Origin: an uncultured Phocaeicola sp.
Lineage (GTDB): Bacteria; Bacteroidota; Bacteroidia; Bacteroidales; Bacteroidaceae
Assembly (NCBI GenBank): GCA_948956705.1
Contig: CARCZS010000011.1
Span: forward strand, 11,743-75,742
Direction of reading: 5' to 3'
DNA length: 64,000 bases
The notes below the pieces were generated by a model that saw only the letters and a program-made list of their open reading frames with translations, had not been told where the DNA came from and searched no databases. Shown here piece by piece: positions 17,941 through 26,714 of the stretch; the stretch's first letter is position 1; each line of letters opens with the position of its first letter. The translations under genes were made by a program, and so were the position numbers.

Positions 17941-18117
17941 CACACGGCCCGCCACAGCTTTGCCTGCACAGTGGCACTCAGACAAGGTATTCCCAAAGAG
18001 GTATTGCAAATCATGATGGGGCATACTTCTATCAAAACCACTGAAATCTATGCGAAGCTGCCCATGCAAGTGGTTTCGCAGCAACTGGATAAAAAGTTAT
18101 TCCTTACGTGGAAGTAA
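17941..18117 (+). pseudogene. C-terminal remnant of a tyrosine recombinase
   Basis: About 58 codons read HTARHSFACT, then GHTSIKTTEIYAKL with the catalytic tyrosine, and end normally. This is the last third of an integrase catalytic domain. Upstream in the same frame (17803-17940) nothing resembles the rest of an integrase. Its sequence and codon use differ from the truncated integrase at 6112-7218, so the two do not look like halves of one gene. It probably marks the former integrase end of the NBU-like element that follows. Confidence 0.75.
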
Positions 18118-18271
18118 TGGAATTAGTACAAAAGGGGATTCATGTAAGATTGTAATCGTGTATAGGTATAAGAATAAAAGCTATGTATCAAATTATCAAC
18201 TATTTAATTTTTATTTCCCTCTACATATACATATATTAAATCATTATTGGAGCTAAAACATGATAAAAACC

Positions 18272-18339
18272 TATCTTTGAAAAGAAGTAACAAATTAGCC
18301 CCCCTATAATGATATCCCTATGGGGGACTGATTTGTTAC
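18272..18339 (+). other. Promoter followed at once by a long hairpin
   Basis: TATCTTTG (18272-18279) fits a -7 element. About 8 bases later an inverted repeat runs 18287-18339: GTAACAAATTAGCCCCC pairs with GGGGGACTGATTTGTTAC with few mismatches. No plus-strand gene follows. It could be a very short structured RNA, antisense to the end of the coiled-coil gene, or that gene's terminator. The remainder of 18118-18476 shows nothing else. Confidence 0.4.
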
Positions 18340-18476
18340 TAAGAATTCATATTGACGGTTCAAATTTAGTCCGTATAAAAGAGACTATAAAAACATAAAA
18401 GCGGATATAAGTAGATTGATTATTGATACTATCCCCAATATCCAACACCATAAATTTAGTGTAGAAGTCTTTTTTT

Positions 18477-19313
18477 CTAACATTTTTTTTCTTCGTATAG
18501 CCTTTTCTCTGAATCTATACGAACTTTATCCACAAGCGATTCTGTATAAACCATCGCATCAGAAGCAGAACCTATTTTATCGTAAGTGTTATTTGTTCGT
18601 TCAATTTCTTCATTAATTTTGATGTTATAATATAATTTCATTTCATGCAGAAATTCAAATTTTGCAGAGTTGGTTTGTGTATTTATCTGTTTGAGTAAAA
18701 GATCATGGCTTTCTTGCATTTTTGTGATTAGTCCTGTTAAACTTAATTCATTTGATTGGGCATTTTCTGTTCCTTTTATAGATAGAATTTCTTTCTCTAA
18801 TAACTTACATCTATTTGAAAGCTTTTCTACCTTATTAAATAAATCTTCTTGGGCTTTCAACTGTTGCACAACACCTAATAAGGATTCTTTAGCCCTTTGG
18901 CTTATTTTATGTTTAGAAGCGTCCTTCAAACCGGATGTGATTGTGTCTATGACCACCCTTGTAGTAGCAATATTTGCGACACCTAATCCAAAAAGATATT
19001 TTGTTGCATCTGTAATATTTGTTAAATTGTCAAACATTACTTTTTGAGCGTCTGCTATATTTTGAATACCAACAGCCAACTCGAGACCAGAATTTTGTAG
19101 AGCTTCAATCGCTTCTTTCTTGTCTTTACCGGTTAAACTCCAACCTGCACTTTTTTTACTTGCAGCGTCAGCACTATCCTTAGCATTTCTAGCTGCTTCT
19201 AAAGCTTTTTCTACATTTTCAGCTGATTGGCTTATTGTTTCGATTTTTGAAAGAACAGTAGGAGCTAAATTTGCAGGAACCAACTGAATATTGTTATTTA
19301 TATTATTATCCAT
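18477..19313 (-). CDS. Coiled-coil protein of an unrecognised two-gene module
   Basis: A 278-residue helical protein that I do not recognise. The N-terminal half is a predicted coiled coil rich in Ala, Lys and Glu. A moderately hydrophobic segment (ATKYLFGLGVANIATTRVVID) follows near residue 105-125, and a second long coiled coil (about 135-270). A hydrophobic segment between two long helices recalls helical pore-forming or membrane-remodelling proteins, but that is only a shape argument. Its start codon overlaps the stop of the upstream membrane-protein gene by one base (TAATG), implying translational coupling. The DNA is very AT-rich, like imported cargo. Confidence 0.7.
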   Translation of the reverse strand: MDNNINNNIQLVPANLAPTVLSKIETISQSAENVEKALEAARNAKDSADAASKKSAGWSLTGKDKKEAIEALQNSGLELAVGIQNIADAQKVMFDNLTNITDATKYLFGLGVANIATTRVVIDTITSGLKDASKHKISQRAKESLLGVVQQLKAQEDLFNKVEKLSNRCKLLEKEILSIKGTENAQSNELSLTGLITKMQESHDLLLKQINTQTNSAKFEFLHEMKLYYNIKINEEIERTNNTYDKIGSASDAMVYTESLVDKVRIDSEKRLYEEKKC

Positions 19314-20910
19314 TAGTTGAGTATATCTTTAATTTCGTCTATTAGGTCAGGATTATTTTTTTCGATGTTTTCTTCATTATTTGATATAGAATTCAAGTCC
19401 TCAGATATAGAATCCCAAGAAGTTGTAAAATATGATATAGATTGTTTAACAATTGCAGTTGTTTCCTGTACGGCTATACTTGCGTCTTTTGCAGATATCC
19501 ACATATCAGCATTTTTATACATCATCTTGGCATTGTAAAGCTCTATTTGCTGCTGGTATAACAATTGTCGTTCTCGGTCTTTTTTTTGTTTTTTAAATTC
19601 CATTTTAGTGTCTGTCCAAACAGCAATAGCAAAACGTCCAATGCCTACAAAATTTATATGCAATATAAAATTAGAAGCAAATACTGCTGGTTCACCTCCA
19701 GATTTCATACCTGAGCGAATAGCTGCATCTGCCATATCAACTGCCATAAAAGTACCTGATGCTATTGTTAGCATTCTATTGATTGTGCGATTATTAACCG
19801 GTATAACATTTTTCCAATTAACATCTGCCCATTTTTCACATTTTTGTTTTTCAATGATTAGTCTACGTACAAAATAGAAAGTTCTGACAATAATCTCATT
19901 CAGAATAATAGGAATTGCCTGTTTTCCAAGATATTCAACGACTGCAACCTCTGCTCTCATATCAAACTTGTCTTTTGAATAAATATCACTGACAATTCCT
20001 GATAAAGAAGTCATATTTAATGGGGGAATAGAAGCTATTTCTTTCAACAAAGAAAGAAATAAACCAGGCACCCCCATTCCTTCTCCAGCAGTATTCTTGG
20101 AGCCTGCCATATCGCTTGCTAAATGCCCGAACCAATTATAAGCAATTAGCACAACCTCAATTACCGCAGGAGATGCAGCTAATGCAAGAACCAATTTCTT
20201 TATTGGTTTTGGTAATTTGCTGTAATTATCTGAATTTTTAGATTTTGCCAAATGAATGAGCCACAATAATATACCCGAGATTATGATGGGAAGCCAAATT
20301 TTAAGCCATTGTTTAGGACTTGTATCTATTGTTTGGAAATGCCAATTTCCCTTTTTGTCTACAAATATACCTAGCCGCAGAAAAGATACAATAATTGCTG
20401 CAAGTAACCCAATAGGAGTAGGGTGATGCGCAATATCTTCAAGATGATGAAGTCTGGAACTGCTAATTCCAGTTGCTTTCCAAATGTTATCTTGATCAAC
20501 ATGGAATTTGCCTTCTAAAAAACTAATAGCACCTTTTAATCGCCCATCGCCACTATAACCATTCTTTTTTGCATAAGCTTCGATAAACTTATTTATATGT
20601 TTATGGCTGTCAGCTTTAAATTCCGCAAAATTAAACTCTCCAACAAAAAAAGAATCAATAAGAGCACATAAAACTCCACTACTAACCGCAACAAGATTAT
20701 CAAATCCGTCTGTATGATTTGTTAGTTTGTCAATATCCTTATTGATTTATCAATCAAATTTTGCACATTAGAAATTCGACTATTGATATCAGAGAGACTT
20801 TCTTCAATTATAGCCCGTTGGTTACTTAATTTTTCATCAATAAGAGAAACTACAGAATATTCCACCTGCGTTTCGTCACTATCTAATTTAAAATTGATAA
20901 GATCTTTCAT
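19313..20910 (-). pseudogene. Large membrane protein of the two-gene module, frameshifted
   Basis: Three parts read as one gene: an N-terminal 62-codon segment (20910-20722), a long open stretch in another frame through 20720-20267, and the rest down to 19313. Adding one base near 20740-20746 (GATAAATC to GATAAAATC) joins them into 532 codons plus stop. The restored protein has an N-terminal coiled coil and a conserved-looking region (SRLHHLEDIAHHPTPIG). Several hydrophobic segments follow (LKIWLPIIISGILLWLIHLA, LVLALAASPAVIEVVLIAY and others), then a charged C-terminus. I recognise no family with confidence. The break may be a real mutation, a phase-variable state or a sequence error. Confidence 0.7.
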
Positions 20911-20997
20911 TTATAGTATACATTTTGAAATATGTTACAGTATATTTATTGCAAAATTAATCATTTAATTGGATTGTTGAATCTTGTATAACTAAAA

Positions 20998-22371
20998 TTA
21001 CAGCTTGAATCCTCTACTTTTCCTCGATTCTTTTGCTTTATTGCGTAAAACTTGCTGTAATCTCTCCATTTGCTCTTTGAACCATTCACCTATCGGCTGC
21101 TTGTTTATGGTCAATACAAGTTTGTCTTCATCGGTCGGATTCCTCTCCACCTTGAAGATGCCATTTCTGACTTCAAACATTCTCCTATGTCCCTCGGAAT
21201 AAACATTTCCATTGCAGTGGATGGCTTCTTTCTTTACCAAAAGGCAATCCACCGTATCCTTGTTTAGCCCAATGGTTGTGCATAGTTTTTCCATACTCAA
21301 TATTTCTTTGAACATAGGAAACCATTTGAATGCCTTTTCAAGCAGAGTATTCAGTCGTGATATTTCCTGGTCTTTGGCTTCGAGTTCTTGGCTGTGTATT
21401 CTATGATGATTGTGTATCTGCTTGTTATGGAGTTCTTGCATCCGTTGGATTTGAATGTTTAGTTTATCAATACTTTTGTCACGAGTAGCTATCTCCTGAT
21501 ACAACTCTTTAATGCTATGTTCCAGCTCTTTCAATTTTCCACTTCCGAAAAGAGAACCAACACCGCTTGCTATAGCAGTAGCAACATTAGTGGCGGCGCT
21601 TTTGAGTCTATCGGTGCGTATTTCAGATTTTATCTGTTTGAGTTCCAGCTTGGCAAGTTTTACTTGATATTCCTTATCCTGCTTGGCAGCGTCTATGCGT
21701 TGCAATTCGGATTTCTGTTTCGCTATAATGAAGTCGTTTCGTTCCAAATGTTCCTTGCTTGTCTGCCTTTTCGAGATTCCCCTCTGCATTTCCAAACACT
21801 CAGCCAAAACGGTCTGCATTTCGCACATGGCTTTCTCGTTCAGTTTGCATGACTTGCCTGTTTCGTGGTCCATCCAGTCCCAAACGATATGCGCATGAAG
21901 ATTGGGCTTCCAAGTGGCAATGTCTTGGGGATTGCTGTAATGCCCCTCATCACGGTGGATAAACACTTGCAGGGGTGTGATACCCCAGCGTTCCTTGCAC
22001 ACCTCACAAAAATGTCGCAACTGTTCCATAGTGGTGTCTTCCTTGATTACCACTACACCCTCTTTGAGCGGAGTGCTGCCACGGACAACGGTCACCTTTC
22101 CGGTCTTCTTGTTCACTCGCTCACGGTCTTTGGTCTGCATCGCCCGACCTGTCTTTTCCTTGACCATCGCAGCTATCTGATTGTAGCGTTCTTTGAGCGA
22201 TGTGCTGCCCAAATCAGATGCTACCCACATTTCGTTGTTCGCCATCAGGTCGGTGCGTATGTATAGCCTTTCCTTGTTGATACGGGCAAGATATTCTGCT
22301 TTCCGCCTGTTGTGTTCTTCGCTGCTGCCGATGTTGCAAGGCTTGATATTGATGGATGTCTTCTGTGTCAT
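20998..22371 (-). CDS. MobV-family relaxase
   Basis: A 457-residue plasmid mobilization relaxase (Pre/Mob type). N-terminal residues SINIKPCNIGSSEEHNRRK form the MobV first motif. HRDEGH and NLHAHIVWDWMD carry the metal-binding histidines and catalytic region of the family. The C-terminal half is a long coiled coil (about 215-370). It nicks oriT and leads the strand into a recipient, using the transfer machinery of another element. This matches mobilizable elements of the NBU group. The two-gene cargo module follows 87 bases downstream. Confidence 0.9.
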   Translation of the reverse strand: MTQKTSINIKPCNIGSSEEHNRRKAEYLARINKERLYIRTDLMANNEMWVASDLGSTSLKERYNQIAAMVKEKTGRAMQTKDRERVNKKTGKVTVVRGSTPLKEGVVVIKEDTTMEQLRHFCEVCKERWGITPLQVFIHRDEGHYSNPQDIATWKPNLHAHIVWDWMDHETGKSCKLNEKAMCEMQTVLAECLEMQRGISKRQTSKEHLERNDFIIAKQKSELQRIDAAKQDKEYQVKLAKLELKQIKSEIRTDRLKSAATNVATAIASGVGSLFGSGKLKELEHSIKELYQEIATRDKSIDKLNIQIQRMQELHNKQIHNHHRIHSQELEAKDQEISRLNTLLEKAFKWFPMFKEILSMEKLCTTIGLNKDTVDCLLVKKEAIHCNGNVYSEGHRRMFEVRNGIFKVERNPTDEDKLVLTINKQPIGEWFKEQMERLQQVLRNKAKESRKSRGFKL

Positions 22372-22503
22372 AAGCTTACTTTATTCGGGTTTCACAATGG
22401 GTTCTTAGGGCAGAGCCATAAGCCCCTCGGGAGAGCCCACAACTACTTCAAGCGAAGCGTGTAGTTATAGTAGGCTATAACAGAGCAGGCTTTCTGTTCA
22501 TGC
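22372..22503. other. Three consecutive hairpins upstream of the relaxase, candidate oriT
   Basis: Inverted repeats lie side by side: AACTAC (22441-22446)/GTAGTT (22461-22466), TATAG/CTATA (22466-22479), and AACAGA/TCTGTT (22479-22498). A GGGC...GCCC pair lies before them. oriT of MobV elements usually lies just upstream of mob and is hairpin-rich. No nick site is assigned. Confidence 0.45.
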
Positions 22504-23103
22504 CTACCGTAAGTCCTCACCTGCAAATACCACCAGCCGGGTAGTTGCTTTCAACCGGGAAAGGGTACGTTCTCCATATTTCTCCGCCAGTTGTTCCTTG
22601 GTGCAATTGGTATTCGTGATAAGGAATTTGCCCTTGCGCTCGCAATCGTCCACGAAATCAGGGAACACATTGAAATGGTTGCCATACTCTTGGTACGGTT
22701 CTTCTCGCCCTATATCATCAATAACAAGCAGTTGCTTCTGCATCACTTCGCTATAATGGTGATTCATCTCACGTGCCAGACAAATGGTGAATATCCTACG
22801 GAAATAATGTTGCATAATGCAGGGAAGAATCTGTAAGCAGATAGTAGTCTTTCCCCTGCCACAATTGCCCATACAGAACAAGCCGAGACCTTTATTGTCG
22901 GTCAGCCAATCTGCCACTTCATCGTATTCGGATTGCCACCAGTAGCTATCCCCCAAGAAATATTTCAGTCCTGCATCCAACACCTCTTTAGCGTTAAGCA
23001 AACGGATATGCAACCGTTGGGGATACAGGTTTATCTTCCGTTCTGCAAAATTGCGTACGGCTGCGCTGTAATCTATCATGTCGTTTGAATTTGTATTTAC
23101 CAT
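22504..23103 (-). CDS. DnaC/IstB-like ATP-binding protein
   Basis: A 199-residue AAA+ ATPase with Walker A GNCGRGKTT and Walker B LLVIDDIG, sensor-1-like LITNTN, and an arginine-rich end (GERTLSRLKATTRL). This is the helicase-loader layout of DnaC. In NBU-like elements such a protein sits with a replication-type HTH protein, so it probably loads the replicative helicase for replication of the excised circle. The gene overlaps the upstream gene by 7 bases. Confidence 0.82.
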   Translation of the reverse strand: MVNTNSNDMIDYSAAVRNFAERKINLYPQRLHIRLLNAKEVLDAGLKYFLGDSYWWQSEYDEVADWLTDNKGLGLFCMGNCGRGKTTICLQILPCIMQHYFRRIFTICLAREMNHHYSEVMQKQLLVIDDIGREEPYQEYGNHFNVFPDFVDDCERKGKFLITNTNCTKEQLAEKYGERTLSRLKATTRLVVFAGEDLR

Positions 23104-23822
23104 CCTGATATGTTTTTGAATTTATCCGGGCTGTTGTCCGTCAACTTAACTCCTACTCTTTGAGAAGACAAAGATTCCTGCCTGTTGCCTTTGTTGTTTT
23201 CTTTTTTCAGCAGCCAATTCACAAAATGTTTTTGCGCATCGGTCACAGACTTGGATTTCGTTCCGTTGGTTTGCAGGAAAAGAAAGAACTCTTCCACTTT
23301 CTCCCTTATGTTTGCTGCATCCATTTTCAGCCCCAGTCTGCCCAAATACTCCTCTACATGATTCAACCACCCCTTGTCACCGCACAAGATATTTTGCAAA
23401 CTATCCAAAGGCAAGAGTTTTCCCTTAGGAATAATAGATATATTGTCTTTTGTCTTATATGTCTTTATAATAGTTCCATCTTGTGTCACGTTTGGTGTTC
23501 CGTCCTGTGTTCCATTTTGTACGATTCGCTCGTCAGGCTTTATCAATAAAGTATAACCGGGAACAGCGGATTCATTCTTTCCCTCTTGGTAAGTGATGAG
23601 TCCGCGCTCCTGCAAACTTTCCCGTAATCGGCAAAGGGTTTGACGGCTTATGCCGAGGTTGTTGGTGATTCTTAGGGTGCTGCATCCGAATGGATTGCGC
23701 CAATACAGACGGTTACACTCTTCCAAAAGGAAGAAGTACAGTTGCGTTTCTCTTGCCGAAAACATCCGTACTTCGTTTTCCTTCCAAAAATGTTTCAGAT
23801 ACTCAAAGGCTCTTGCTTCCAT
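23097..23822 (-). CDS. Winged-helix replication-type protein
   Basis: A 241-residue protein starting at the ATG at 23822. The N-terminal part has a winged-helix pattern (FSARETQLYFFLLEECNR...RITNNLGISRQTLCRLRESLQERGLI) as in replication initiators and DnaD-like proteins of Bacteroides elements. The C-terminal part (about 150-220; VTDAQKHFVNWLLKKE) resembles the conserved helical tail of such proteins. It overlaps the DnaC-like gene by 7 bases and follows the excisionase-like gene after one base, forming one operon. It probably starts replication of the mobile element. Confidence 0.72.
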   Translation of the reverse strand: MEARAFEYLKHFWKENEVRMFSARETQLYFFLLEECNRLYWRNPFGCSTLRITNNLGISRQTLCRLRESLQERGLITYQEGKNESAVPGYTLLIKPDERIVQNGTQDGTPNVTQDGTIIKTYKTKDNISIIPKGKLLPLDSLQNILCGDKGWLNHVEEYLGRLGLKMDAANIREKVEEFFLFLQTNGTKSKSVTDAQKHFVNWLLKKENNKGNRQESLSSQRVGVKLTDNSPDKFKNISGW

Positions 23823-23823
23823 A

Positions 23824-24048
23824 CTATTTGCGATTGAGTAAAGCGGCATCCACCTCCAACTTGCTGAAATAAAGATGCTTGGCATTCAGATGATAGGGAA
23901 GTTGTTTACGCTGGCAGCGTTTGCGTACTGCATCGACCGACAAGCCCAGATATTCCGCTACCTGCTTCACATTCATCACCACATCGGTGTGTCTCTCCAT
24001 ACGATGAATCACATCGTTCACTACTTTGATATAGTTTTCCTGTTTCAT
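23824..24048 (-). CDS. Excisionase-like helix-turn-helix protein
   Basis: A 74-residue protein from the ATG at 24048. The HTH (VKQVAEYLGLSVDAVRKRCQRKQLPYHLNAKHLYFSKLEVDAAL) is of the MerR/excisionase type. The gene leads the replication and mobilization operon and may regulate it, or act in excision. A longer frame to 24093 exists, but the extra residues are unlike the family. The next 300 bases upstream lead to putative sRNA C and hold no gene. Confidence 0.75.
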   Translation of the reverse strand: MKQENYIKVVNDVIHRMERHTDVVMNVKQVAEYLGLSVDAVRKRCQRKQLPYHLNAKHLYFSKLEVDAALLNRK

Positions 24049-24339
24049 GATCGTTTTTTTAAGTGAATCTTCTCCCGATTGCGGTATCTTCAATCAGGAA
24101 GCGACACAAAAGTACAGGGCAGGTCATGCAGAATACAAAATACCCAACACTTTTCTCCAAATACTTAACTCGTATTATAAGAAAAATCTACTTCATACTC
24201 GTTTTTCATACTCGAATGACACGTTTTCATTACCAAGTGACCAAAAATGTAACAATTAGAAGTCTTTGATTCTATTAAAAAAACAGAGTAACAAGAGAAA
24301 ATAGCCCCATAGAATGAACTTAAATTCAAAAAGAAATGC

Positions 24340-24347
24340 TACTTTTG
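24340..24347 (+). promoter_or_regulatory. -7 element of putative sRNA C
   Basis: TACTTTTG fits the consensus TAnnTTTG; the -33 region (TTAAATTC near 24320) is weak. Confidence 0.6.
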
Positions 24348-24352
24348 CAGGC

Positions 24353-24565
24353 AAGACGGGTGAAGAGTACCCTCTGTGTGAGTTTATAAATCTGTGTTAC
24401 CGCATTGTGTTACTCACTCAAATTGAACGCTATAACAAAACATCGGAAGACTCTGATACAGAAAAGATAACGCTTGATATTTAGCGATAAAAAAGGGCTA
24501 ATTTCAAATACCAAGCGGATCACTTGAAAGTCAGAGAGTTACATCAAAGTAGCTCTCTTTTTTTA
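24353..24565 (+). ncRNA. Putative small RNA C (GCGGATCAC family)
   Basis: About 213 bases without a supported ORF. The core AAGCGGATCACTTGAAAGTC (24513-24532) abuts the terminator stem AGAGAGTTAC (24533-24542)/GTAGCTCTCT (24549-24558), followed by T7. Its 5' part differs from the other copies and contains its own possible pairings (for example GGGT...ACCC at 24358-24372). It sits between an NBU-like element and a restriction-modification system. Confidence 0.65.
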
Positions 24566-24660
24566 TACCCAATTTGCGTAGGTTTACATGGTTCAGTTAA
24601 ATAATTGTGGATCAATCTGAAAACCCTGTGGGTGTTTCATGTAGATTATCAAAATAGTAT

Positions 24661-24668
24661 TATCTTTG
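24661..24668 (+). promoter_or_regulatory. Candidate promoter -7 element of the restriction-modification genes
   Basis: TATCTTTG fits the -7 consensus, 153 bases before the endonuclease gene. No clear -33 TTG is seen. The leader of about 145 bases has no ORF or clear repeat and could hold a control site. Confidence 0.5.
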
Positions 24669-24821
24669 CGTATTAGACTAAATTAGTAGTGTATCAACAA
24701 ATCTCCAAACTCAAGAATAAACAGAACATTCATTGAAGGTGAAACCATACACAGCTAATAGAGTTATTGCCATTAATAACAATCAAAAAATCGAACAGTA
24801 AATACATTATCTAAACAACAT

Positions 24822-25703
24822 ATGTTCAAAGAATATATAAATAAACAGTTTACATCATATCAAAATGCTGTTGAATACTATACTATTAATCCTGACTGCA
24901 TAATTAATATTGAGAAATTTGTAATGAATGAAATTCGTCATTTTATTGATTTACATCTTCCCGAAATTAAAAGAGATTATGATGAGGCATCGTATTTGTA
25001 TCCCTTTTGGAAAAACTATCCTCCCCTTGATCGTGGACGAGCTCCTATTGGAGACCAATATCCTTGGATTGAGGTTGGAGAACAGGTCTTTGGTAATAAA
25101 CTATCCCGTTATTTCGCGTCAAATTTTGGAATCAAAGACTCTGGATTGCCTTCTGGTTCTGATGATAGATGTATTATATCTAGTGAACGAATAAAAAAAG
25201 ATCTTAGTATTACTGATTCTGTTTGGGTTTTCATTGATATTAAATCTGCTGGACCTCGTGATGATTTCAACCATGCTGTTATGTCGCCATATCAAGTTTC
25301 CGGTTCTGGAGATTGGAACCAAACGGAGGATGGAGTTTCCAATAATCCTATTTTAGCATATGGTAAAATGGCATCACATGATTTTCGATGTTCTCTTTCA
25401 CCTGTTTATGTTTTAAGTGATGGAACAATAGCTCCTTTAGTTACATTTGTTATTAAGCCTGTATATAAAATGCTTTATAATGGGAATGAAACAATCGGGC
25501 AACCACTTGAAAAGATTAAAATCGCATGTATTCCTAATGGTTTACTGCTGACCCATAATCCTAATTATTTAGGGAAATATCCTGGATTGTTTTTCCCGGG
25601 AAAAGATGATAAAAGCAAGGATGCAAGGAAAATTCGTGCACGAGTTTCTTTTGATATTCTTAAAAAAATTGACTCGTGGCGTGTTGAAGAAATTTATGTT
25701 TGA
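24822..25703 (+). CDS. BglI-like type II restriction endonuclease
   Basis: A 293-residue protein that matches, from memory, the BglI family along its length: NYPPLDRGRAPIGDQYPWIEVGE (about 65-87), GLPSGSDDR, then FIDIKSAGPRD and QVSGSGDW. The BglI active-site acids and lysine have counterparts here: E87, D114/D115, D139 and K141. BglI cuts GCCNNNNNGGC, so this enzyme may cut the same or a related interrupted palindrome; this is inferred from family likeness. The stop is 8 bases before the methyltransferase start, so the two form a unit. The gene is AT-rich, fitting recent transfer. Confidence 0.88.
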   Translation: MFKEYINKQFTSYQNAVEYYTINPDCIINIEKFVMNEIRHFIDLHLPEIKRDYDEASYLYPFWKNYPPLDRGRAPIGDQYPWIEVGEQVFGNKLSRYFASNFGIKDSGLPSGSDDRCIISSERIKKDLSITDSVWVFIDIKSAGPRDDFNHAVMSPYQVSGSGDWNQTEDGVSNNPILAYGKMASHDFRCSLSPVYVLSDGTIAPLVTFVIKPVYKMLYNGNETIGQPLEKIKIACIPNGLLLTHNPNYLGKYPGLFFPGKDDKSKDARKIRARVSFDILKKIDSWRVEEIYV

Positions 25704-25711
25704 AGGAATTT

Positions 25712-26656
25712 ATGAGCACTCTACAAATTAATACGGTTTATACAGGAGATTCTTGCGAATTGATGAAGAATATCAAGCCAGAGTCTCTTTCACTTTCTTT
25801 TTGGTCTCCCCCCTATTTTCTTGGCAAAGATTATGAAAAGGATGCTTCATATGAATCTTGGCAGTCTTTGCTAAAGACTGTTATATCCCTCCACTATAAT
25901 GTATTAAAGCCTGGTGGTTTTCTTGTTATTAATATTGCAGATATACTTTCTTTCCAAGACGAAAATATGCCACGTATTATGGGACTTAATCCTTCCAATC
26001 GAAAATGTGCTGTTACAAAAGAAATGATTCTTAAAGTAAAAGAGGAACATCCTGAATTTAATAGAAGGCAGATTGCAACTGTATTAAAATGCAGTGAACA
26101 AACTATTGACCGAAGATTAAATGGGAATAATATTCGTGGCGGACGATATGCAACAGGAACTCATGTAAAACTTGTAGGTGGTAATCTTGAACAATATGCA
26201 TATGAAGCAGGATTATTTCTTTATGACAAACGTATATGGAAAAAAGATCCGGCTTGGGCAAATAGCAAATGGACCACAAATACTTTAAAGGCCGTTAGTG
26301 AAACCGAAGATTTATATATTTTCTGGAAGCCTGGTGAATATTTAGTAAATCGGGATAGGTTATCGTCTACAGAATGGAAAGAATGGGGACATCGACAAAT
26401 ATGGGAAATTCCAAGTGTACGTGCAAATAACATACATCCAGCGATGTTTCCAATAGAATTGGCCCGACGAGTCATACGCTTATTTACAGATGAAGGTGAT
26501 ACAGTACTAGATCCATTTCTTGGCAGTGGAACTACAGCTATCGCTGCAATAGAAACGAAAAGAAACTTCATAGGTATCGAAATGATGAAAAAATATGCAG
26601 AACTTGCTATTGCAAATATAGAAAAAGCTAAAGTAATATACCAGAACAATCGATGA
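25712..26656 (+). CDS. N4-cytosine-type DNA methyltransferase with internal HTH-like segment
   Basis: A 314-residue beta-class-order methyltransferase: catalytic motif SPPY (32-35), the form usual for N4-cytosine enzymes, comes first and the AdoMet motif DPFLGSGTT (267-275) near the end. Between them, residues 103-143 (KEMILKVKEEHPEFNRRQIA...CSEQTIDRRLNG) look like a helix-turn-helix and may be part of target recognition or serve to repress its own promoter. It would protect the host against the BglI-like enzyme upstream; M.BglI is described as an N4-cytosine enzyme. The ATG at 25712 is preferred over a TTG at 25700, which overlaps the endonuclease stop. Confidence 0.87.
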   Translation: MSTLQINTVYTGDSCELMKNIKPESLSLSFWSPPYFLGKDYEKDASYESWQSLLKTVISLHYNVLKPGGFLVINIADILSFQDENMPRIMGLNPSNRKCAVTKEMILKVKEEHPEFNRRQIATVLKCSEQTIDRRLNGNNIRGGRYATGTHVKLVGGNLEQYAYEAGLFLYDKRIWKKDPAWANSKWTTNTLKAVSETEDLYIFWKPGEYLVNRDRLSSTEWKEWGHRQIWEIPSVRANNIHPAMFPIELARRVIRLFTDEGDTVLDPFLGSGTTAIAAIETKRNFIGIEMMKKYAELAIANIEKAKVIYQNNR

Positions 26657-26714
26657 TTTTAAATATTAGCTATCATTTTTAATGATATATCAAATACTGA
26701 AAGTTTATAGAATC

